The notes under the pieces were generated by a model, which ran no database searches, was not told the DNA's origin, and saw nothing but the letters and a program-made list of their open reading frames with translations. A stretch of 54,775 bases of DNA, from assembly GCA_903945375.1 (NCBI GenBank), contig CAJAVP010000128.1, positions 1-54,775 on the forward strand, read 5' to 3'. The position numbers and the translations under genes are program-made. Source of the DNA: an uncultured Methylococcaceae bacterium. Its GTDB lineage: Bacteria; Pseudomonadota; Gammaproteobacteria; Methylococcales; Methylomonadaceae. Shown here piece by piece: positions 6,667 to 15,690 of this stretch. Every line of letters begins with the position of its first letter. Position 1 is the stretch's first letter.

Positions 6667-8211
6667 CTAAATTTGTTTCATCGTAATATTGAGCGTTGCG
6701 ATTCGATACGCAATTTGGCGAGGTGTCATATTTAACAATCGCGCCGCTTTAGCTTGCACCCAACCACTTTGCTCTAAAGCGGCAATGACGCGCTCACGAT
6801 CATCTAAGTTTTCACCATTAATATCCACGGATGGTGGTTTAGGTTGTTTGGCGGTTAAGCCGGCATAAACCACAACATTTTCTAAGCCGGTGCTGACCAT
6901 GACATCACGATCAATAATCCCATTGGGGCTCATGATAGCCGCCCGCTCCAAACAATTGGCTAACTCGCGGACATTGCCCGGCCAATCGTATTTCATCAGA
7001 ATACGGATAGCACTTTCTTTAATTTCTAGGGGGCGTCCGCCTTGCTGTTCCGAAATACGCGCTAGCAAAAATTCGGATAACGCTGGTATGTCTTCACTGC
7101 GATCACGCAGCGGCGGCATATTGATTGGCATGACGTTTAGACGATAATACAAGTCTTCACGAAATTTTCCCTCAGTGACCTCTTCTTCCAGATTGCGATT
7201 GGTGGCGGCAATAATACGCACATTCACTTTAATGGTCTGAATACCACCGACTCGCTCGAATTCACCTTCTTGTAACACACGCAACAACTTGGCTTGAAAC
7301 GAGGCAGAAATTTCACCTATTTCATCCAAAAATAAAGTGCCATTATTGGCCAACTCAAAGCGACCTTTGCGCTGGTTGATGGCGCCACTGAAAGCCCCTT
7401 TTTCGTGCCCAAACAATTCAGATTCCAATAAGGTATCTGGTAATGCGGCACAGTTGAGTTTAAGAAAAGGGCCGCTGGCACAACCCGAGTTAAAGTGAAT
7501 GGCATTGGCGACGACTTCTTTACCTGTGCCTGATTCTCCTCGTATCAGCACCGTGGTGTTCCATTTAGCGACTTGGCGAATGAGCTCAAATACTTTCAGC
7601 ATTGGGGGTGAGTGCCCGATGATGTTTTCAAATCGGTAGTTTTTAATTAAGGCTTGCTTGAGTTGATCACGCTCACTTTGCAGACTGCGTTGTTTGCGCT
7701 CAATAATGCGTAACATTTTTACACTTTGAGCAATGAGGTTTGCAATCATCTCCATAAATCTAGCGCGTTCACCTAAGAACAGACTATTATCTGGCTGCGC
7801 GGCTAATACACCAATGGTATCACCTTGCTCAATATAAATCGGCGAACCAATAAAAGGTAACTCTGGCTCATAAAGCCCCAAACGACCTAAAAAGCGTGGT
7901 TCGTCGGCAATTTTTTCAACCACAATCGTACAACCTTCATCCAAAATGGCGCCCATTACGCCTTCGCCCGGATGATAACGTATCGCTTGTGTGAGCTGGC
8001 TGTCGGCATTAGCATGTACGGCACTGACAATAAGGCTATCGCTTTCAATTTCTTTTAAGGTAATCATGCCGGAGCGCATACCTGAGCGTTTGTGAAGTAA
8101 CTCCAGCACCGCTTGAAGTTTGCTGTGCAAGTCATGTGTACTGTTGAGTACTTGACTGATGAGGTAAAGCGTATCCAGCTCCGCTTCAATGATTTCGGTT
8201 CGTTCACGCAT
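6667..8211 (-). CDS. nifA: NifA, sigma-54-dependent activator of nitrogen-fixation genes
   Basis: The 514-residue protein has an N-terminal GAF domain (about 15-165), an AAA+ sigma-54 activation domain (about 195-430) and a C-terminal Fis-type HTH (about 470-514). Walker A is G-E-S-G-T-G-K-E at 225-232 and Walker B is F-L-D-E at 294-297. The sigma-54 contact loop reads G-A-F-S-G-A (272-277) instead of G-A-F-T-G-A. There is no Cys-rich interdomain linker as in oxygen-sensing rhizobial NifA, which agrees with control by the partner NifL. Its ATG overlaps the nifL TAA by one base (8211), so translation is probably coupled. Expected targets in this window are the promoters before rnfA, nifB and perhaps rhdN. 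Confidence 0.96.
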   Translation of the reverse strand: MRERTEIIEAELDTLYLISQVLNSTHDLHSKLQAVLELLHKRSGMRSGMITLKEIESDSLIVSAVHANADSQLTQAIRYHPGEGVMGAILDEGCTIVVEKIADEPRFLGRLGLYEPELPFIGSPIYIEQGDTIGVLAAQPDNSLFLGERARFMEMIANLIAQSVKMLRIIERKQRSLQSERDQLKQALIKNYRFENIIGHSPPMLKVFELIRQVAKWNTTVLIRGESGTGKEVVANAIHFNSGCASGPFLKLNCAALPDTLLESELFGHEKGAFSGAINQRKGRFELANNGTLFLDEIGEISASFQAKLLRVLQEGEFERVGGIQTIKVNVRIIAATNRNLEEEVTEGKFREDLYYRLNVMPINMPPLRDRSEDIPALSEFLLARISEQQGGRPLEIKESAIRILMKYDWPGNVRELANCLERAAIMSPNGIIDRDVMVSTGLENVVVYAGLTAKQPKPPSVDINGENLDDRERVIAALEQSGWVQAKAARLLNMTPRQIAYRIATLNITMKQI

Positions 8212-9863
8212 TAGTTGTCTCCGTATGAGTCACGTTCGGATTTCTGTGCGTAACGACTACCCTCATGACTCAAAAATACTGGCTTATCTGTGTTTCGTAA
8301 CAGGGGAAAGCTGATTTTAATTCGGCAGCCTTGGTCGTAACTGGGGTCAATATCAATAAAACCGTGATGTTGATTGACAATTTCTTTGGCTATCACCAAG
8401 CCCATTCCAGCTTTTTGTCCACCATTAGGGCGGGTTGTATAAAACGGCTCAAAAACACGACTCCGTTTATCTTCGGGAATGCCAGGACCACTGTCTTCAA
8501 TACTGACATATAACAACTCACTATCGGCATCTGTGCTGATACGAATCAGTGACGGCTCACCAGACGGTAAATCACTGACGGCATCAATTGCGTTATCGAG
8601 TAATTGGTTGAATAAAACTCGCAAACGGTTTTCTGAGCCTAATATATTGGGTAACTCGGTTAACGGTTGCCATTGTAAATCAATACCCAGACTCCAAATG
8701 CGTTGGTCATTAAGCAGCAGCACTTCGTGCAATATTTTATTGAGATTTACAGAAACCAAGGTCGTTTGTAAAATTTCTGGAATACAATTTTGCATGGTCA
8801 TGATAGCCTCTTCGCCGGATTGCTGAATTTGTTGCAATATTTGTAACAACCCTGCGTTTTGTGCATCGTTTTTGTGCTTAAGAATTTGCTCCGCCGCCCT
8901 AATTTGGTTCATTGGCATTTGGATTTGATGAATAGCACCTAATAGAGTTTCACGAATACCACGTACACGCTCATCTTCAGACATGATGGTTTTTAGCGTT
9001 TGAATATGTAATGCCTCCATGTGTTGGCGTTGCCGCGTAATATCAGTAATAGTTAGCACTAAATACGGTTTGGCTGTCTTATCAAAAAAGGCATCCGCCT
9101 CGACCGCATTCTCCTTAAACCAATTACCGGCACAAGAAAACCATTTTGCTCTGCGTCCTGCTTTGCTCTCTATTTTAAACTCGCGGTTACTAAAACCTTG
9201 TTGATTGCTCTGCAAGTTGCGCCATTCCTCGCGCATTTCTTCACGTAATAAATGTAAAAACAGTGCTGCCGGTTCACCCCTGTCTAAATCGGTTATGAGT
9301 GCTTTGTAATTATGATTATCGAGAATGACCCTATCTTGCTCATCAATCACCACCATCGCCATCGGTGCCGCATTAATTACCGATTCATTGAGTAATTTTT
9401 GATTAATAATGCGCTGCTCGGCTTCGTGAGTCTTGGTGATATCTCGGTGCATACCTAGGTAATGAGTGATTTTGCCGCACTCATCCAAGATGGGGGCAAC
9501 CGTCAAATCGGCGATATAACGGCAACCAGATTGATGGCGATTGCATAGTGTGCCGCGCCATATTTTTTTGTTACGGATGGTTTGCCACAAATCGTCATAC
9601 ACCGTACGAGGTGTGCGCTGGTCGGAAAGAATAGCCTCATTTAATCCCAATATAGCCTCTGCCTGATAGCCAGTGACCACTGTAAATTCTTGATTAACAT
9701 ATAATATATTCGCTTTTTTATCAGTGATAGAAATAGCGATAGGGACTTGTTCAACGGTTTCTATAAACAGTTGATAAGGCATTGCGTCGTTAAACGTGAG
9801 AGGCGCAAGCGCGGATTCCGTAACAGTATGTTCTTTTAAGAACTCTAATGAGCATTTTTTCAT
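8211..9863 (-). CDS. nifL: NifL, redox- and nitrogen-sensing inhibitor of NifA
   Basis: From the start chosen at 9863 the protein has 550 residues. The first PAS domain (about 30-140) carries the flavin-binding type of motif R-T-P-R-T-V-Y-D-D-L-W, followed by a second PAS (about 160-290), a helical region with A-I-H-Q-I-Q-M-P, and a GHKL ATP-binding domain with D-N-A-I-D-A-V, D-S-G-P-G-I-P and G-M-G-L motifs. NifL holds NifA inactive under oxygen or fixed nitrogen. The start at 9863 is supported by a sigma-54 promoter at 9907-9922, which rules out the longer frame beginning at 9989. nifLA forms a two-gene operon divergent from rnf. Confidence 0.95.
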   Translation of the reverse strand: MKKCSLEFLKEHTVTESALAPLTFNDAMPYQLFIETVEQVPIAISITDKKANILYVNQEFTVVTGYQAEAILGLNEAILSDQRTPRTVYDDLWQTIRNKKIWRGTLCNRHQSGCRYIADLTVAPILDECGKITHYLGMHRDITKTHEAEQRIINQKLLNESVINAAPMAMVVIDEQDRVILDNHNYKALITDLDRGEPAALFLHLLREEMREEWRNLQSNQQGFSNREFKIESKAGRRAKWFSCAGNWFKENAVEADAFFDKTAKPYLVLTITDITRQRQHMEALHIQTLKTIMSEDERVRGIRETLLGAIHQIQMPMNQIRAAEQILKHKNDAQNAGLLQILQQIQQSGEEAIMTMQNCIPEILQTTLVSVNLNKILHEVLLLNDQRIWSLGIDLQWQPLTELPNILGSENRLRVLFNQLLDNAIDAVSDLPSGEPSLIRISTDADSELLYVSIEDSGPGIPEDKRSRVFEPFYTTRPNGGQKAGMGLVIAKEIVNQHHGFIDIDPSYDQGCRIKISFPLLRNTDKPVFLSHEGSRYAQKSERDSYGDN

Positions 9864-9906
9864 ATATCGACCTAGCACTAGGAATAGTTTTGCTTTGGAT
9901 TTTACA

Positions 9907-9922
9907 AGCAATAATAACGCCA
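9907..9922 (-). promoter_or_regulatory. Sigma-54 promoter of nifLA
   Basis: On the minus strand the motif reads TGGCGTTATTATTGCT, with the required GG (9921-9920), ten bases, then GC (9909-9908). Transcription would begin near 9896, about 33 bases before the nifL start. No TGT-N10-ACA site is seen upstream, so NtrC rather than NifA may be the activator; that is inference. Confidence 0.75.
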
Positions 9923-9941
9923 TCATCACGCGGGTAATTGT

Positions 9942-9976
9942 ACTCTGCCATTCTACACTCGCTTCAATGGCAGAGT
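9942..9976. promoter_or_regulatory. Perfect 11-bp inverted repeat upstream of the nifLA promoter
   Basis: The arms ACTCTGCCATT (9942-9952) and AATGGCAGAGT (9966-9976) match exactly around a 13-base centre. The repeat lies about 20-55 bp upstream of the -24 element. It could be a regulator binding site or a hairpin; it does not match the NifA site. Confidence 0.5.
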
Positions 9977-10146
9977 GGGCGAGTAGCAAAACGTGCTTTC
10001 CACGAAATTTTGGGAAATATTTCGCCCTATTTTTGAAAAAGAGGGACTGAAAAGGAAGTTATCTAAAAAAGCCTACTCTAAATTTTTCTTTTTCGGCTAC
10101 TAGCATAAAGCGGGACATAGTCAGCAATTCTCATTATGACATTCAA

Positions 10147-10228
10147 CGTAAATGAGGAGAGCAGGCTCTGCCTGCAAGTCAATACGTGCAAGCAGAGCTT
10201 GCTCCCCACACGTCATAACCTATTCACG
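10147..10228. repeat. Dispersed palindromic repeat, copy 1
   Basis: Two short palindromes lie side by side: GCAGGCTCTGCCTGC at 10161-10175 and GCAAGCAGAGCTTGC at 10188-10202. The whole ~82-bp unit is present again in inverted orientation at 54313-54395 with most bases conserved, including the flanks ACGTAA and CTATTCACG. Confidence 0.85.
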
Positions 10229-10330
10229 CTGCTCTATGCTAAATGGGTAGCTTCTTTTTCAAAGAAGGCTCAGTGAATAAGGACGAATTTGTCAGTTTTC
10301 CAACAAAATATTTTTCATATTTACACTAAC

Positions 10331-10346
10331 TGTCAGCATTGACACA
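10331..10346 (+). promoter_or_regulatory. NifA upstream activator site of the rnf operon
   Basis: TGT-CAGCATTGAC-ACA is an exact TGT-N10-ACA match. It lies about 125 bp upstream of the -24/-12 promoter at 10457-10472, the normal distance for a NifA enhancer. Confidence 0.8.
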
Positions 10347-10456
10347 AGACAGATTGCAGTTTTTAAAGAGCATCACTTCTCATTAGTCGTGCTAGAGCGT
10401 TGTGACAACGCGGTTATCTGTCCAATGATTGTGTTGACGACAATTATGTGATTGTT

Positions 10457-10472
10457 TGGCATATTTACTGCT
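10457..10472 (+). promoter_or_regulatory. Sigma-54 promoter of rnfABCDGEH
   Basis: TGGCATATTTACTGCT has GG (10458-10459), ten bases, then GC (10470-10471). Together with the NifA site upstream it marks this rnf operon as nitrogen-fixation type (rnf1). The rnfA start is about 50 bases downstream. Confidence 0.8.
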
Positions 10473-10523
10473 AAAACTTGAGGTAATGATTGTCTAGCCC
10501 TTCGCTTGCCTTGGGAATTCACC

Positions 10524-11105
10524 GTGACTGACTATTTACTACTCTTATTAGGTACCGCTCTCGTTAACAACGTGGTACTGGTTAAATTCCTTGGCTTATG
10601 TCCATTTATGGGTGTGTCGAAAAAACTCGATTCTGCTTTGAGTATGGGGCTGGCGACGACCTTTGTTTTAACTTTGGCGGCAATGACCAGTTGGTTATTG
10701 GAGCATTTTATTCTTGCGCCGCTGCATATTGAGTTTTTACGCATCTTAGCATTTATTTTGGTCATCGCTGCTGTTGTGCAGTTTACCGAAATGGTGGTGC
10801 ATAAAACCTCGCCCGTGTTGTATCAGATACTCGGCATATTTTTACCCCTCATTACCACCAATTGTGCCGTACTTGGGGTGGCTTTACTCAACGTGCAAGA
10901 GCATTACGGTTTTATGCAAAGCTTGATTTTTGGCTTTGGCTCTGCTCTGGGTTTTACCTTAGTTATGGTGTTGTTTGCGGGCTTACGCGAGCGTTTAGCT
11001 CTCATGGCTGTGCCCGCCCTATTTGCCGGAACGCCGATTGCCTTTATCACCGCTGGCATATTGTCACTGGCTTTTATGGGGTTTGCCGGACTCTATACCA
11101 AATAG
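10524..11105 (+). CDS. rnfA: RnfA, membrane subunit of the Rnf ion-translocating ferredoxin:NAD+ complex
   Basis: RnfA is a six-helix inner-membrane subunit and, with RnfE, contributes the membrane-embedded iron-sulfur centre. The GTG at 10524 gives [15 protein letters not shown], matching known RnfA N-termini, so I prefer it to the TTG at 10506. The product has 193 residues. The conserved F-L-G-L-C-P-F-M-G and T-T-N-C-A-V-L-G motifs carry the two Cys ligands. It opens the operon rnfABCDGEH, preceded by a NifA site and a sigma-54 promoter. Confidence 0.94.
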   Translation: MTDYLLLLLGTALVNNVVLVKFLGLCPFMGVSKKLDSALSMGLATTFVLTLAAMTSWLLEHFILAPLHIEFLRILAFILVIAAVVQFTEMVVHKTSPVLYQILGIFLPLITTNCAVLGVALLNVQEHYGFMQSLIFGFGSALGFTLVMVLFAGLRERLALMAVPALFAGTPIAFITAGILSLAFMGFAGLYTK

Positions 11106-11155
11106 ACCGACTAACCCAATATGAATTAATCCAAATAACGGCTTGAGAAAAAACC

Positions 11156-11710
11156 ATGTACGTTTTCTATGCAATCATTAGCTTGACCGGTTTAGGCTTG
11201 TTACTGGGCTTGTTGCTCGGTATCGCGGGCAAATATTTAACCGTTGAAAGTAGTCCAATTGTTGACGAGTTGGAAGCCATGCTGCCGGGTTCTCAATGCG
11301 GGCAATGTGGCTATCCCGGATGTCGCCCAGCGGCTGAAGCTTTGGCGGAAGGAAACGCACCGGCGACCTTATGTCCGCCTGGCGGGAGTGCACTAGCCGA
11401 GCAAATTGCACTGCTGTTGGGACTGGATTTAAATTTGCAGGATGTACAAGAGCCTGAGCTATTGGTCGCTCGCGTCAGTGAGGCCACTTGTACTGGCTGC
11501 ACCCGGTGTTTCAAAGTGTGTCCAACCGATGCCATTGTCGGCGCACCTAAGCAAATTCACGCCGTGGTTGCTGATGCGTGTATTGCCTGTAAGCGCTGCG
11601 TGGAAGTTTGTCCGACCGAGTGTTTACAAATGCACCCTATTGAAATCACCTTACGCAATTGGCGTTGGACTAAGCCTAAACTGAGTGTATCGGAGAGTGT
11701 GCCATGCTAA
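11156..11710 (+). CDS. rnfB: RnfB, iron-sulfur electron-entry subunit of Rnf
   Basis: The 184-residue protein has one N-terminal membrane helix (about 5-25). A four-Cys cluster site follows (Cys48, 51, 56, 73), then two 4Fe-4S ferredoxin motifs (Cys112/115/118/122 and Cys142/145/148/152). RnfB exchanges electrons with soluble ferredoxin. It starts 50 bases after rnfA and its end overlaps rnfC by 7 bp. A second, soluble relative is encoded behind metG at 21164. Confidence 0.95.
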   Translation: MYVFYAIISLTGLGLLLGLLLGIAGKYLTVESSPIVDELEAMLPGSQCGQCGYPGCRPAAEALAEGNAPATLCPPGGSALAEQIALLLGLDLNLQDVQEPELLVARVSEATCTGCTRCFKVCPTDAIVGAPKQIHAVVADACIACKRCVEVCPTECLQMHPIEITLRNWRWTKPKLSVSESVPC

Positions 11711-13194
11711 CAGGTTTAACATCTACACGTATCCGAGGTGGCGTTCATGCCGAAGAACGTAAAGCCAATACGGCAATACAATCGATTGTGACCGACTTTC
11801 CTTTGCCCAAAACGCTTTATATTCCCTTGCAACAACACGTTGGTAAACCTGCCGAGCCATTAATTCGTGTGGGCGAGCAGGTTTTAAAAGGTCAATTATT
11901 GGCTTACAGCCAAGGGATGATTTCTGCTCCCGTTCATGCACCTAGCTCAGGGGTCATTTTGGATGTCAACGACTATCCTGCCCCACACCCTTCTGCCTTA
12001 CCTATTCGCATGATTGTTCTGGCTACCGATGGTAAAGAAGAATGGCTTAAAACACCGGAATTGGGTGATCCGTTTCAACTCAAGCCAGAAGATATCAGTT
12101 TACGGGTCGGAGCGGCGGGCATTGTCGGTTTGGGTGGTGCCACATTTCCGACGGCGGTAAAGTTGAATATGGGACGAGAAAATCGGATTGATACCCTGAT
12201 TATCAACGGTGCGGAATGCGAACCCTATCTCAGTTGTGACGATAGACAAATGCAAGAACGCAGTGAACAAATTATTGACGGTGTGCGCCTGATGCTGCAT
12301 GGCATGGAGACGCATCGAGCGGTAGTGGCAATTGAAGACAATAAACCACACGCTTTTGCCGCCATGTCAGCAGCCGCTGCGCCGTTTACAGAAATAGAAG
12401 TTATCCAAATTCCGACACGCTACCCAATGGGCTGGGATAGACAAATGATTCGTTATGTCACGGGACGCGAAGTGCCTGTAGGTTGTCGCTCATCAGAAAT
12501 TGGGGTCACTATTCATAATGTCGGTACGGCTTATGCCACCCATAAAGCCATTCGTCATGGGCAAGCCCTCGTCAGTCGTGTCATAACCGTTTCTGGTGGC
12601 GCGGTCGCTCGCCCGATGAACGTTGAAGTGCCGCTGGGAACGTTAATTACCGAATTGTTTAATTTTTGCGAAGTCGATATCCAACAAACCGCTCGTATTG
12701 TAATGGGCGGCCCTATGATGGGCGATTCCTTGCCCCATGCTAATTTACCCACCGTGAAAGCCACCAGTGGCATTTTAGCGTTGACTTCAGCAGAATTAAA
12801 AAGCACCGATGAACAGCCCTGTATCCGTTGCGCCAGTTGTGTCAGTGTTTGTCCAGCGGGATTGCGTCCTTTGGATATGGCCAATAGGATTCGTGTCAAC
12901 CAATTGGATGCGGCGGTTGATATCGGTTTGAAAGATTGTATCAGTTGCGGTTGCTGCTCTTACATCTGCCCTTCTAACATCCCATTAGTGCAGTATTTCA
13001 AATATGCCTCGGGTGAAGTTGCCGCAAGACAACAAGCACAACACAAATCGGAGCAGACTAAGCGCTTGATGGAAGCACGGCAAGCCCGTTTGGAGCGTAT
13101 CGCTCAACAACAATTAGAAGACGAGCAAGCACGAATCGCCGCCAAAAAAGCTCGCGAACGTTTGCAAGCGGAACAACAGGAGTCTACGGCATGA
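11704..13194 (+). CDS. rnfC: RnfC, NADH- and FMN-binding subunit of Rnf
   Basis: This 496-residue peripheral subunit resembles the NuoF fold and handles NAD(H). The Gly-rich nucleotide loop G-A-A-G-I-V-G-L-G-G-A-T-F-P is near residues 137-150, and E-C-E-P-Y-L-S-C-D-D lies shortly after. Two 4Fe-4S motifs start at Cys373 (C-I-R-C-A-S-C-V-S-V-C-P) and about Cys412 (C-I-S-C-G-C-C-S-Y-I-C-P). The last 70 residues are a Gln/Ala/Glu-rich coiled coil common to proteobacterial RnfC. It overlaps both rnfB and rnfD by a few bases, so translation is likely coupled. Confidence 0.95.
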   Translation: MLTGLTSTRIRGGVHAEERKANTAIQSIVTDFPLPKTLYIPLQQHVGKPAEPLIRVGEQVLKGQLLAYSQGMISAPVHAPSSGVILDVNDYPAPHPSALPIRMIVLATDGKEEWLKTPELGDPFQLKPEDISLRVGAAGIVGLGGATFPTAVKLNMGRENRIDTLIINGAECEPYLSCDDRQMQERSEQIIDGVRLMLHGMETHRAVVAIEDNKPHAFAAMSAAAAPFTEIEVIQIPTRYPMGWDRQMIRYVTGREVPVGCRSSEIGVTIHNVGTAYATHKAIRHGQALVSRVITVSGGAVARPMNVEVPLGTLITELFNFCEVDIQQTARIVMGGPMMGDSLPHANLPTVKATSGILALTSAELKSTDEQPCIRCASCVSVCPAGLRPLDMANRIRVNQLDAAVDIGLKDCISCGCCSYICPSNIPLVQYFKYASGEVAARQQAQHKSEQTKRLMEARQARLERIAQQQLEDEQARIAAKKARERLQAEQQESTA

Positions 13195-14261
13195 TGATTC
13201 ACCACAAACCCAGCAGCGGAGCGCATATTGGCGTCAACAAAAGTGTTGGTCAAATTATGCGCTCCGTGGTATTCGCACTCATGCCCGCCACGCTTTTTGG
13301 CTTAGCGTGTTTTGGCTGGCCGGCTATCTTTTTATTTATTATTACCGTAGGCTCGGCGCTATTGTTTGAAGCGTTTTGTTTGCGTTTAAAAGGTCGCGCT
13401 ATTCGACCAGTCCTCGATGATGGCTCAGCATTAGTCACCGGATGGTTGTTAGCCATGACCCTACCTCCTTGGGCACCGTGGTGGATTGGTGTAGTGGGCG
13501 CAGGTTTGGCGATTATTTTGGGCAAGCACGTCTATGGCGGTTTAGGACAAAACTTGTTTAATCCCGCAATGTTGGCACGTGTCGCACTGTTGATTTCTTT
13601 CCCGGTTGAAATGACCACTTGGGCAAATGTTTCACCGTTGTTTTTCTCTCAATCGCCTGGTTTGATAGAAAGCTGGCAGATTACGTTTAGCGGCTTAACG
13701 CAACTCGATGCGTATACCAGCGCGACGACTCTGGGACGCATCAAAACGGAATTTTCACAAAACCGATTGCTACCCGATATTCTGAGTGACTATTCAGCCG
13801 TCTTGAACTTTATCGGTTGGACACGCGGTAGCTTGGGAGAAACTTCCACTGTTTTGATGGGCTTAGGTGGATTTTGGTTAATTAGGGAAAAAATTATTCA
13901 ATGGCAAATTCCGCTATCCCTATTAGCGACGGTCGCGCTATTAGCCACCATGTTTCATTGGTTTGACAGTGACCACTATGTCAGTCCCTTTTTACACCTG
14001 AATTCTGGTGCTTTACTCTGTGTCGCGTTTTTTATTGCAACCGATTATGTCACATCACCTAATACACCGACTGGACAATGCGTGTTTGGTGTCGGATGCG
14101 GTCTATTGATTTTTGTTATCCGAACCTGGGGGGCTTATCCAGAGGGCGCAGGTTTTGCAGTTTTACTAATGAATTCAGCCACGCCATTAATCGATCACTA
14201 TATTCGACCTAGAATTTATGGGCGTGACCGTAAAGGTAAACCTTTGGAGATACCCAAATGA
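13191..14261 (+). CDS. rnfD: RnfD, FMN-bearing membrane subunit of Rnf
   Basis: The 356-residue integral membrane protein has about nine to ten hydrophobic segments. FMN is attached covalently to a Thr in an S-G-A-T motif in this family; here it reads T-S-A-T-T-L-G-R-I-K, with Thr179 the likely site. The N-terminal H-K-P-S-S-G-A-H-I motif and D-D-G-S-A-L-V-T-G-W-L-L are also family features. It overlaps rnfC and rnfG by 4 bp on each side. Confidence 0.94.
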   Translation: MMIHHKPSSGAHIGVNKSVGQIMRSVVFALMPATLFGLACFGWPAIFLFIITVGSALLFEAFCLRLKGRAIRPVLDDGSALVTGWLLAMTLPPWAPWWIGVVGAGLAIILGKHVYGGLGQNLFNPAMLARVALLISFPVEMTTWANVSPLFFSQSPGLIESWQITFSGLTQLDAYTSATTLGRIKTEFSQNRLLPDILSDYSAVLNFIGWTRGSLGETSTVLMGLGGFWLIREKIIQWQIPLSLLATVALLATMFHWFDSDHYVSPFLHLNSGALLCVAFFIATDYVTSPNTPTGQCVFGVGCGLLIFVIRTWGAYPEGAGFAVLLMNSATPLIDHYIRPRIYGRDRKGKPLEIPK

Positions 14262-14980
14262 GCATTTTCAAAGCACTTATAACATTAAACCTTACCACGC
14301 TGAAAAGCCAAGCCTTGATTTATCTGGATTGGCTCAAAAAATGGCTAGAGCCTGCCAATCTGGCGCAACTGCGCCCTAAGCTGGAATTTCAAACTGGTGT
14401 ATTAGCCGGCTTTGGTTTGCTTGCCAGTGTGTTGTTGGGCGTAACGCATTGCAGCACCGAGAGTGCTATTCAACGTCGTCTTAGCGAAGATTTACAACAC
14501 TCTCTAGCGGAAGTTGTTCCCGCTGTGCTGCATGATAACAATATGCTTAATGACACCATAACGATTCCTTCTGCTGAATACCGCATTGCAGCGGAACAAA
14601 CCTTGGTTTATCTTGCTAAAAAAGACGGTCAAGTGACTGCGGTTTGCTTCAAATTCACTGCGCCTGATGGCTATTCAGGTGCAATCAATATGATTATGGG
14701 GGTAGCTCGCGATGGCAGTCTCTTGGGTGTACGGGTGTTAAACCATAAAGAAACGCCGGGCTTAGGAGACAAGATTGAAGTCGCAAAATCCAACTGGATC
14801 ACCCGTTTTGTCGGGTATTCATTGGATAATTTAAGCCCAGCGCAGTGGGCAGTAAAAAAAGATGGCGGTGAATTTGATCAATTTGCCGGTGCGACTATTA
14901 CGCCGAGAAAGTCCGTACAAGCCATTTATCGCGGCTTACAGTTGTTTAAAGCACATCAGTCCGAACTCATTCAGCCTTAG
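14258..14980 (+). CDS. rnfG: RnfG, periplasmic FMN-binding subunit of Rnf
   Basis: The 240-residue protein has one membrane helix (about 45-63) and a periplasmic FMN-binding domain. The covalent flavin site is A-G-A-T-I-T-P-R-K-S-V with Thr213, in place of the usual S-G-A-T. The H-K-E-T-P-G-L-G-D-K-I motif is present. The cytoplasmic N-terminal part of about 45 residues is longer than in E. coli RnfG/RsxG. It sits between rnfD and rnfE in the operon. Confidence 0.93.
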   Translation: MSIFKALITLNLTTLKSQALIYLDWLKKWLEPANLAQLRPKLEFQTGVLAGFGLLASVLLGVTHCSTESAIQRRLSEDLQHSLAEVVPAVLHDNNMLNDTITIPSAEYRIAAEQTLVYLAKKDGQVTAVCFKFTAPDGYSGAINMIMGVARDGSLLGVRVLNHKETPGLGDKIEVAKSNWITRFVGYSLDNLSPAQWAVKKDGGEFDQFAGATITPRKSVQAIYRGLQLFKAHQSELIQP

Positions 14981-14991
14981 GAGTATTCATC

Positions 14992-15690
14992 ATGTTATCA
15001 GACACCTATCGAAAAATTGCTGCTGATGGTATTTGGCATAACAATATCGTTTTCGGTCAAAACTTAGCGCTATGTCCGCTACTCGCGGTTACCGGCACGG
15101 CAACCAATGGCTTGGGTATGGGTTTGGCGACACTGGTAGTGATTATTGCCTCAAATGGGCTGATTTCATTAGTGAGAAATCTTATTCCGGGTGAAATTCG
15201 CATTCCCATTTTTGTCTTGCTGATTGCCGCATTAGTCACCTTAGTTGATATTCTAATGAACGCGTGGGCACATGAGCTTTACAAAGTATTGGGGTTATTT
15301 ATTGCCTTGATTGTAACCAATTGCGCCTTGTTAGGACGCGCCGAAGCCTTTGCATCCAAGCAACCGGTCAAAGAAGCATTATGGGATGGACTCATGATGG
15401 GCTTGGGCTTTTTACTGGTCTTGGTTGCCTTAGGAGCGGCACGCGAAATTAGCTCAACCGGAACATTGTTTGCCAATGCGTCTTTACTATTAGGTGAATC
15501 GTTCCGCTTTTTAGAAGTGACCGTTATTCCCGATTACAAAGGTTTTTTATTAATGGCACTGCCTCCGGGCGGTTTTATTATGGTGGCGTTTTTAATTGTT
15601 GGTAAACGACTGATTGATCAACGATTGGCACAAACTCAAAATCAAGTGCATTCGCAAGAACCTGACCTTTCCTTGGAGGCAACGCAATGA
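14992..15690 (+). CDS. rnfE: RnfE, membrane subunit of Rnf
   Basis: The 232-residue protein is related to RnfA, with six membrane helices and the conserved N-L-A-L-C-P-L-L-A-V and V-T-N-C-A-L-L-G-R-A-E-A-F-A motifs that hold the shared Fe-S centre. An AGGAG ribosome site precedes the ATG at 14992. It overlaps rnfH by 4 bp. Confidence 0.94.
   Translation: MLSDTYRKIAADGIWHNNIVFGQNLALCPLLAVTGTATNGLGMGLATLVVIIASNGLISLVRNLIPGEIRIPIFVLLIAALVTLVDILMNAWAHELYKVLGLFIALIVTNCALLGRAEAFASKQPVKEALWDGLMMGLGFLLVLVALGAAREISSTGTLFANASLLLGESFRFLEVTVIPDYKGFLLMALPPGGFIMVAFLIVGKRLIDQRLAQTQNQVHSQEPDLSLEATQ

Larger units (their letters stand above)
9990..10523. other. Divergent nifLA-rnf intergenic region
   Basis: No gene is seen. 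It contains the palindromic repeat at 10147-10228, the NifA site at 10331-10346 and the rnf sigma-54 promoter at 10457-10472. Confidence 0.7.

Noticed and set aside
9864-9989. Longer NifL starting at 9989
   Set aside because: This extension would begin upstream of the sigma-54 promoter at 9907-9922 and encodes no conserved sequence.
10188-10206. GG-N10-GC match on the minus strand inside the palindromic repeat, as a second nifLA promoter
   Set aside because: It lacks the TGGCA context and is fully explained by the repeat.
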